Positions 58,495-64,000 of a stretch of 64,000 nt of DNA are shown in pieces (within the stretch, counting starts at the first letter, position 1; every line of letters starts with the position of its first letter). The DNA comes from Ashinkailepas kermadecensis (Eukaryota; Arthropoda; Thecostraca; Neolepadidae). The stretch is taken from NCBI GenBank assembly GCA_034440615.1, contig JAOTOM010004961.1, positions 530,001 through 594,000 on the forward strand. The letters are read 5' to 3'. Under the pieces are notes generated by a model. The model was not told where the DNA came from. It did not search any database and saw only the letters and a list, made by a program, of their open reading frames with translations. A program made the position numbers and the translations under genes.

Positions 58495-58934
58495 CTCTAT
58501 CTGGCTCTCATCGAAAAGTATGCATCTCCGGTCGAAAATGGAAAACATCGGTTTGTGCGTTTTCTGGGAAGTATTCGCATGCGCCCGGGAAAAAAACAGC
58601 ACGAACAGCCTGATAATCTCGAAACTTGCCGCAACTTCAAAGAGTAGCGTAGCCCTAGGTATTCTCGTCTCAAGGCCAGTGGTGAATCATAAGCCTCGGC
58701 GAGGAAACTGGCAGTTGGTGACGTTCTAAGTGCACCGGTGGCGATTCGCAGGGCTGCATGGTGCACCACATCGAACGCTCGCTTTCTGCTTTTATATGCC
58801 TCATCGTACACAAAATATGCGCAGTCCATCTTCGATCTGATCAGTGTGTGATACAGAAGCAGAAGCGTCTTCCGATCAGCATCATAGCACCATTCTTGAA
58901 ACACACTTGAAAAATAAAAAATAAATTTATACAT
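58495..58934 (-). pseudogene. LINE ORF2, region after the reverse transcriptase core
   Basis: A continuous frame with LLLLYHTLIRSKMDCAYFVY, then AFDVVHHAALRIATGALRTS and LRREYLGLRYSLKLR. This is the highly recognisable post-RT connection of I/Jockey-type elements (R-S-x-x-D-Y, H-x-A-L-R-x-A-T-G-A-x-R-T-S-P, L-R-R-E-Y). It is the best preserved part of the element. Upstream it is separated from the RT core by the (TA)n tract. Confidence 0.9.
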
Positions 58935-58955
58935 TCGTCCCTAATTATCTTAAAA

Positions 58956-58957
<2 letters not shown>

Positions 58958-59027
<70 letters not shown>
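58958..59027. repeat. (TA)n microsatellite within the LINE
   Basis: About 35 TA dinucleotides, lying where the LINE frame would continue. Confidence 0.97.
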
Positions 59028-59028
<1 letters not shown>

Positions 59029-59040
59029 CCGGATGAGTTA

Positions 59041-59270
59041 AAATGTACCCCCTGGAATTTGATGAATGGTTGTGTTGGCACGCGCTGTCTTTAAAGCCTT
59101 AAATTCAGTTCGCCACGTGGCCGGCTTCGACTGGAAAAATGTAACACCACTGCTTTTGCAATAGATGATCTAAAAGAACTGAAAATACTCCACTTCTCGA
59201 GCTTCGCTGTAGCCAACTGAGGCTGCCGCTCTAGGGTTCGTCCAACAAGATGCTTGTGTCCAAATGGCAA
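59041..59270 (-). pseudogene. LINE ORF2, distal reverse transcriptase segment
   Basis: Minus-strand frame reads VGRTLERQPQLATAKLEKWS, then SSIAKAVVLHFSSRSRPRGE and LNLRL, then in another frame RVPTQPFIKFQGVHF. These fit the R-Q-L-Q-L-A-x-x-x-L-x-x-W, K-T-x-x-x-H-F and K-F-L-G-V-x-F blocks that follow the catalytic aspartates. The catalytic Y-x-D-D itself should lie just upstream, where the hairpin and SINE are inserted; I could not find it. Confidence 0.75.
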
Positions 59271-59345
59271 TCAGCTACATGCAACGACTGATGTATTTGC
59301 GCTGCCAATGCATTGCCAATGTGATGAATTATAACTGAAAATAAA

Positions 59346-59571
59346 GCGTGTAAAGAAAATATACGACCTTCAATATACCAGGAGGTGCTGAGTTGACATC
59401 AAAAGTATCGGTAAAGATTATACTTTATTACTCAACGTTTCGGCCAGGGGCCATCGCTGACGATGGACCCTGGCCGAAACGTTGAGTAATAAAGTATAAT
59501 CTTTACCGATACTTTTGACGTCAACTCACCACCTCCTGGTATATTGAAGGTCGTATATTTTCTTTACACGC
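59346..59571. repeat. 226-bp near-perfect hairpin (111-bp arms, 4-bp loop)
   Basis: Arms 59346-59456 and 59461-59571 are reverse complements with three mismatches in 111 positions; the loop is CTGA. The arms contain CTCAACGTTTCGGCCAGGG. Around the loop the plus strand reads CTGACGATGGACCCTGGCCG followed by AAACGTT, which contains CUGANGA and GAAA words of a hammerhead core, though stem I does not form convincingly. It interrupts the LINE reverse transcriptase. No flanking duplication was found. Confidence 0.95.
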
Positions 59572-59578
59572 AATGTCT

Positions 59579-59742
59579 GGTTGGTTGGTTATTGGTTTTG
59601 CGACACGTCGACCGTTGAGTCATGTAGCGTCGCCAATCTCTCACGCCGATTGGTCGCGGGCGAAGAGTAGCGACAGGTGAGACTCGAACCCACAACCTTT
59701 CGATTGTGAGACGAGCATCTTACCCCTAGACCACTCGTCCCC
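59579..59742 (-). mobile_element. tRNA-Val-like SINE with exact 14-bp TSD, beside the hairpin
   Basis: Full-length copy with GGGGACGAGTGGTCTAGGGG head and AACCAACCAACC tail on the minus strand. TACACGCAATGTCT flanks it at 59565-59578 and 59743-59756. The duplicated target includes the last bases of the right hairpin arm (TACACGC) and the adjoining LINE sequence (AATGTCT), so the SINE arrived after the hairpin. Confidence 0.97.
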
Positions 59743-59756
59743 TACACGCAATGTCT

Positions 59757-60037
59757 AAAACCCAGGAGCATCTAAGAGCCATTCTTCGTTGTATTGAAAA
59801 TAAAGCTATACTTGAAACACTTCCCTGTGGAATCCCATCTGTAAGTTGAAATGCGGTGGAATACGTGCTACCAACCCGCACACGGATGCTTCCATCAGAT
59901 ACAAACTTTTGCAAGACTGCACCCATTAATCCACGTATTCCATATTTGAAAAGCTTAATAAGAATTCCGTGACGCCATGTCGTGTGATATGCCTTCTCGA
60001 TATGAAAAGACCGCTTCAACTTGAAGTCTTGTTTCAA
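59757..60037 (-). pseudogene. LINE ORF2 reverse transcriptase core
   Basis: The frame contains FHIEKAYHTTWRHGILIKL, which matches the F-D-x-x-K-A-Y-D-x-x-W block holding the first catalytic Asp (here changed to H or I). It continues with GIRGLMGAVLQKFVSDGSI, RVRVGS and GIPQGSVSSIALFSI, the hallmark G-I-P-Q-G-S-V-L-S-P motif. Missing catalytic residues and the interruption after LFSI show that it is inactive. Confidence 0.92.
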
Positions 60038-60301
60038 AAGTCATACGGACGTTGTATACTCGGTGCTTAGTGTTGAAATATTATCAAGAGCGCTCCGGTA
60101 TTTTGTTCTAAAACCATACTGGTGAATCGTGAGCCCATGCTGTGATTAAAAAAACCAGGAGAGTCGCATTCTGATCATTTTCTATAATAGTTTGCACATA
60201 GAAGATGTCAAGCATATTGGTCTATAATGAAGTTGCTCCGTGCCGGTCTGCCCGCTTGAGGTATAAATACCACGATTGAGTTTCTCCACAATGATGAAAA
60301 T

Positions 60302-60685
60302 TCACTGTTTTCCATCTTCTTTTACGGTGCGTAGAAGCGCTACTATACCACTGAAAGGGAGATGGGATAGAAATAGATTACGGAGACCATCCGGTCCCCC
60401 GGAGACGCTTCGGAGTGATCGAACAGCGACCTGAATCTCGTGCATCGTAAGCGGTTCGTTGTAAGATACTTCTTCGCCTGCTGGGAAGTTCGTCGCCGAA
60501 GCCTCACAGTGGGCTTTGTATCGTTGGAATTCAGGGTTGAAATTCTCTTCATGGCTAAGCTTGGCTAACGCCTTGTCAATATCCGTAACAGTCATCAAAT
60601 CAGTGAGCAATGGCTTGGCTTCCAAATTGTAATTCAGGTAAGGGAGCAGGACCGAGCTGTCCGGCTCATTTTGATGCGGGGCCAA
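60302..60685 (-). pseudogene. LINE ORF2, N-terminal reverse transcriptase region
   Basis: An open frame of 127 codons ends with the segment LTMHEIQVAVRSLRSVSGGP and DGLRNLFLSHLPFSGIVALL. This matches the conserved block before the fingers domain (F-T-x-x-E-L-x-x-A-L-x-x-x-x-x-x-x-P-G-P-D-x-I). The frame is broken immediately downstream by one or more shifts. Confidence 0.88.
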
Positions 60686-61122
60686 ACCTCCAAGGCAGGT
60701 GTCTCATGGTTTAGTTTGCCAACGTACTCACGCCACGGGGTCCTCCTCGTCTATCTAATGGTGCGATGTGCCTAAGCCCTGGCACGCTTGAAGGCGCTGC
60801 AATTTCCAGCGTCACTGTTATTGTCAAATTGACGAAAGGGGCACGAATTGCTCCCTATATTGTGATCTCCACCATGGGACTGGGATGCTTCGTGGTGTGT
60901 TGGTTGTGCGCGGCATGCTAGCTGTTGTACTTTGGTGCAGTGTCGAAGTAAAACTCTCAACAGACAAGAGTCTCTTCGAATTAGCATAAAAATCGCCTCC
61001 AGCCCTTCTTCACAATCTGTCCAGTCCGCTTTCTTAAAATTATATTTTTGTCGTCGATGTCCGAGGTGTGTGTCACACCGATATCATAGCCGTACCGGAA
61101 AATGGTCGCTACCCAGCGAACT

Positions 61123-61404
61123 CTAACCTATTGAACGTCCGAAGAACGGAATCAAGTGCGAGCTAGCAAGGCTCAGATCCAATGCTGATGTTCTACCAGA
61201 TGAATATGCGATGTGATTGCGTGTCCCTGTATTTAAAACACAAAGATCCTCAGTGAATATCAACGCCGTAAAATGTGACCGCAAGTGTTCACCCCGCTGC
61301 ATTCCCATGCCGTGTAATGCGAGTTGAAATCGCCAAAAAATATAACGGAGGGGGAGCTCAGAAACCAACCGCCTTAGTTCTTGAGCTTGATATAAAGAAC
61401 ACAT
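61123..61404 (-). pseudogene. LINE ORF2 APE-type endonuclease, C-terminal part
   Basis: The frame contains LHGMGMQRGEHLRSHFTAL, EDLCVLNTGTRNHIAYSSG and RTSALDLSLASSHLIPFF. It follows the APE endonuclease pattern R-G-x-x-L-x-x-x-x-x-x-x-x-L-x-x-L-N-T-G and S-x-L-D-L-x-x-x-S. The preceding G-D-F-N-x-H motif is degraded (WRFQLALHG). The endonuclease nicks the target DNA for target-primed reverse transcription. No intact N-terminal part was recognised upstream. Confidence 0.9.
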
Positions 61405-61547
61405 TGTAAGTGGATATTGGTTGTAATAGTGTTCGTATAATTTTGGATGTAGTTATGTAACGATGACCCCCACGTAAGTTTTAACAGTTTACTTAGAATA
61501 CTATTATGGATGGCAATGAGTGCGCCGCCATATGCCGATCAGAGGGT

Positions 61548-62900
61548 TTATAGGTGCCATGATTCAGTTTCATTCTGTGCTCTGACCCTGGCTAGGTTGT
61601 CCAACGAAACGTCAGACATCTTCGCTCCGTCGGAGACGTCTCCCATGGAGGAAGTCGCTTCTCCGCGCGAGCTGCTACAGGCTGCGGGGGGGGGGGGACC
61701 GGGGCGGCCCCTTGCACAGGGTGGATGTGGTAGAGGAGGTGCAGGTGGTTTGGCGGTCCCATTCCTGGGGGTAATGTGTGGGCTGACAGACCGGGTGGAG
61801 CTACCACTCTCCCCTCCTGGGCGGACGGGGCGGACGGGGAGGACGGGGCGGACGGGGCCGCCTTGTCCCCTGCCCGTGTTCGAATGCAGAGCTTGGCGCG
61901 CTCCTGTTCTGTCAGACTCGCTCGATTTGCTTGGCGGTCGCGCCACTCCGCTTCCTGTCCAGTAAGAGCATGCTGGACGGGCGCCTTAGATGTAGGATGT
62001 AGGTTTGGATCTGGAAAGATAGGGTATGGGGGTTGAGGAATGGAAGTGCTAAGACAGTGATGAATGGAATGTTGCGGAGTTGGACTGTTGGGATGCTTGC
62101 TTGGCGGGCTTCTTGATACGTTGGATCAAAGACCGTTCTCACGCATCTTTTTGCTAACCGAGGTTGGACCCGTGGTACCAGTTGTGGAATCCTTAGTTAC
62201 CGTATTTTCTACTCGTCTTCAACTGATAACTTTCTCATCACGAATTTGCGAGGAGACTCTGCTAATGGGTGCATCCAGTGCCAAAAGCACGCATCAGGGC
62301 ACTGAGTTGGGTTATCAGGTGAGAGGCACTCATGTATGTGTCTGATTTCGCCTGCATTTTTATGAAGTTGTAGAAGTAAGTTTTGTCTTCCCTGCACAAG
62401 GTGTCCTTCGGTGATCTCCGTCACAGGGCTCACGTGCGCCCCGGAGTATTCTTCTTTTTTAAACATTTTATCGAAAATCCCTTCGATTAGTTTTTGGTGT
62501 CGTGGGGTCGAACTTCGGTAAGTACATTAACGTCTGTCTGTTTCATTTCGTACACTGTAAGCTATTTCGGTTGCGCCTACCGCCCTGCTTGCATCATTAG
62601 TATGTATTAATTCCACTTCTACCCCACCATCTCTAAGCTTTTCACATCTCAACATCACCCCTAGCATGTCACACGCTCCTTTTCTCTGGAATGAGGTAAG
62701 TTGCCAAAGGCTCTTTTCTTATTCCTAGTGACAATATGATAAGGATACGAATATCAGAAAGAACCGCCTTCATGGCCTAGCCGTACATGCATCACACTCA
62801 GATTCCTGACATGTCGGCTCGTGTGTCTCCTGTTAGAGGAGGCAGGTGACTTGATGTTTGTGTTTGAGGTTGCCATGAAAGTGTGTTGGCTTCTACTCCT
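61548..62900 (-). pseudogene. LINE ORF1 (gag-like) region, degraded
   Basis: Several open segments occur in order on the minus strand. A possible N-terminus starts MATSNTNIKSPASSNRRHTS at about 62874. Next are MFKKEEYSGAH, NLLLQLHKNAGEIRHIHECL and CPDACFWHW with SPRKFVMRKLSVEDE (62209-62466), and YQEARQASIP (61912-62142). Last comes a Pro/Arg/Gly-rich stretch ending at 61548. The position before the endonuclease and the Tyr-x-x-Ala-Arg block suggest a gag-like nucleic-acid-binding ORF1. I could not see an intact CCHC zinc-knuckle series, so the assignment rests on position. Confidence 0.55.
61819..61858 (+). repeat. 9-bp GGGGCGGAC repeat, G-quadruplex motif
   Basis: Four to five copies of GGGGCGGAC within the LINE ORF1 region, giving GGGG runs separated by five bases on the plus strand (antisense to the element). 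Confidence 0.85.
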
Positions 62901-63560
62901 CGCAAGGAGGCCCCACCACACAGGAGCCCTACTGGGGGTGAGGGCGCCTAGATGGCGCAGACAGGAGGACGTCAGACGCCCGAAGAGCTATACGGGGCAG
63001 GCGGCACCTACGCACGGCCGGGAGAGAGGGGCTCACCACCCCGATCGCAATACAGCGCCGCCCACCATTTGCCCCCAGCTAGCCAGTCCAGCAGAACCGC
63101 GGCCCAGACCTCCGATCCCCGGTGACAAGCCACTTGGCCCGAATGGGTCATTACGAGATCGACCGCCCTCCGGGATATCGGGACCAAAGAGGCCTGTTGG
63201 TCCTCCGTCACCATTAGCGCCTTGCAACGGGGGACCTCAAGCCCAGGACTCCGCCAACCCCAGGGACGGGCCGAGGTGGCGCGACTCACCGATAAAACTG
63301 AGCGGACAGGTAGACCCGGGAAACTAGCCTACCTGTTCGTGACAGGGCAGGGGTTGTGGTTGTTGTTGCACGGCTGGATGAAGATGCTGGCACGGGATGG
63401 ATACTGGTATGGGGAGAGAGGGATGGATGATGAGGGCCACGAGAGCCCCGGAAACACCTCCCTGTTTCCACGCCCATTATTGAGGCGGCTGCGGTAAGCG
63501 AGGGGCATCATTTCCCTAGCGAGCCGAGTAACGATGGTCGACTCCACTGCGGAGGTAGAA
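62901..63560 (-). other. LINE 5' untranslated region, probable
   Basis: GC-rich DNA between the possible ORF1 start and the 5' target-site duplication. Open frames here are short and unrecognised. The element would begin TTCTACCTCCGCAGTGGAGT on the minus strand. Confidence 0.5.
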
Positions 63561-63571
63561 ACATAGTCACC

Positions 63572-63859
63572 TAAATCACAATTTGAGCCTACTTTGATGT
63601 AAGGAATCAGCTGAATGCAGTTCTATTTCCATGATATATCACAAATTATCCAGGGAGAAGTTTTGTTCTTTACATCCTGACGCCTAGCTGAGGGAATTTG
63701 ACCACACTGTTGAGTATTAACAGTCAGACCAAAGCCTGACAACTCAGCCGTAAAAAAGTTCCGTATGGAACCGTTTCGCACATCCTGATAAGTCAAAAAT
63801 AACTGCGATTAAAAAAGCAACGATCAGCTTAAAGGTACCAGCATGTACATTTGACAAAG
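63572..63859. other. AT-rich flank of the LINE
   Basis: No gene recognised. Confidence 0.5.
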
Positions 63860-64000
63860 CAACACTCACCGCTGTCACGCTCACAGACTAGCACCCACTA
63901 ATAGTCAGCTGACAGGGCAATCTGACAAGGTAGCACACACTTACGGTAATCGGACAGGGCAATACCCACCAATGGCAAGCTGATAGAGTAACACATACCG
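63860..64000. repeat. start of a degenerate tandem repeat, cut by the window end
   Basis: Phrases GACAGGGCAATCTGACAAGG, GACAGGGCAATACCCACCAA and GATAGAGTAACACATACC recur at irregular 30-45-bp spacing. Confidence 0.6.

Larger units (their letters stand above)
57164..63560 (-). mobile_element. near full-length RNase H-encoding LINE (I-like), inactive
   Basis: About 6.4 kb on the minus strand including later insertions. In order from 63560 it shows a 5' region, a gag-like ORF1 region, an APE-type endonuclease, reverse transcriptase, RNase H and a C-terminal zinc-binding region. EN plus RT plus RNase H in this order is typical of the I superfamily (I, R1, LOA, Ingi, Tad). The 3' end reads CGCACCTATAAACTACAGCA then ACTAACC. 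ATAGTCACC lies at both borders (57155-57163 and 63563-63571), extendable to 11 bp with one mismatch, a probable target-site duplication. Frameshifts and stops are frequent. Two SINEs (58205-58373, 59579-59742), a 226-bp hairpin (59346-59571) and a (TA)n tract interrupt it. Confidence 0.9.

Noticed and set aside
63008..63289. Independent gene on the minus strand
   Set aside because: Lies in the probable 5' untranslated region of the LINE, with no recognisable domain.

Overview
This is eukaryotic, metazoan DNA. I see no operons, no ribosome binding sites and no complete protein-coding gene. It contains non-LTR retrotransposons with APE-type endonuclease, reverse transcriptase and RNase H, tRNA-derived SINEs with target-site duplications, a hAT-type MITE, long (TA)n microsatellites, and one short GC3-rich exon-like segment with consensus splice sites. 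Together these suggest an invertebrate, perhaps an arthropod such as a crustacean. That placement is an inference from element style only and is weak.

The dominant feature is tandem repetition. I count more than 40 separate minisatellite arrays with unrelated units of 9 to 101 bp. They occupy about 21 kb, roughly a third of the window. Most of the long open frames here (for example 31.0-32.8 kb, 18.9-20.1 kb and 45.9-47.5 kb) are by-products of stop-free repeat units and should not be read as genes. The largest arrays are the 74/79-bp array at 21.06-24.06 kb, the 40-bp array at 31.2-32.4 kb, the 52-bp array at 5.5-6.7 kb, the 62-bp array at 44.8-46.0 kb, the 35-bp array at 19.0-20.1 kb, the 19-bp array at 37.1-38.1 kb, the 48-bp array at 46.1-47.1 kb (with a 240-bp higher-order period), the 46-bp array at 53.3-54.2 kb and a pure (GGC)78 tract at 44.1-44.4 kb.

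Layout. 0-13 kb: short arrays separated by AT-rich unique DNA, with a CpG-rich island full of CCAAT boxes near 9.3-9.9 kb. 12-19 kb: SINEs and AT-rich DNA, with a stretch full of AGGTCA half-sites at 17.4-18.6 kb. 19-24.4 kb: almost continuous arrays. 24.7-25.6 kb: 3' end of a CR1/L2-like LINE. 25.7-32.4 kb: arrays and GC-rich single-copy DNA. 32.4-36.9 kb: single-copy DNA, a CRE-containing array and a promoter-like cluster at 36.0 kb. 37-47.5 kb: nearly continuous arrays. 48-52 kb: AT-rich DNA, a hAT MITE and a 338-bp imperfect palindrome. 53-56 kb: an array, a probable exon (minus strand) and a TATA-containing promoter-like site (plus strand). 57.16-63.56 kb: one apparently full-length, mutated RNase H-encoding LINE on the minus strand, flanked by a probable target-site duplication and interrupted by two SINEs and a 226-bp hairpin.

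The most interesting result is the relation between elements. The 3' end of the large LINE resembles the 3' end of the local tRNA-Val-like SINE family, and both resemble a 56-bp truncated insertion at 33.5 kb. Four insertions have readable exact target-site duplications and the LINE has a near-exact one. This suggests a LINE/SINE partnership that can be reconstructed inside one window, with a readable order of insertion (LINE, then hairpin, then SINE).
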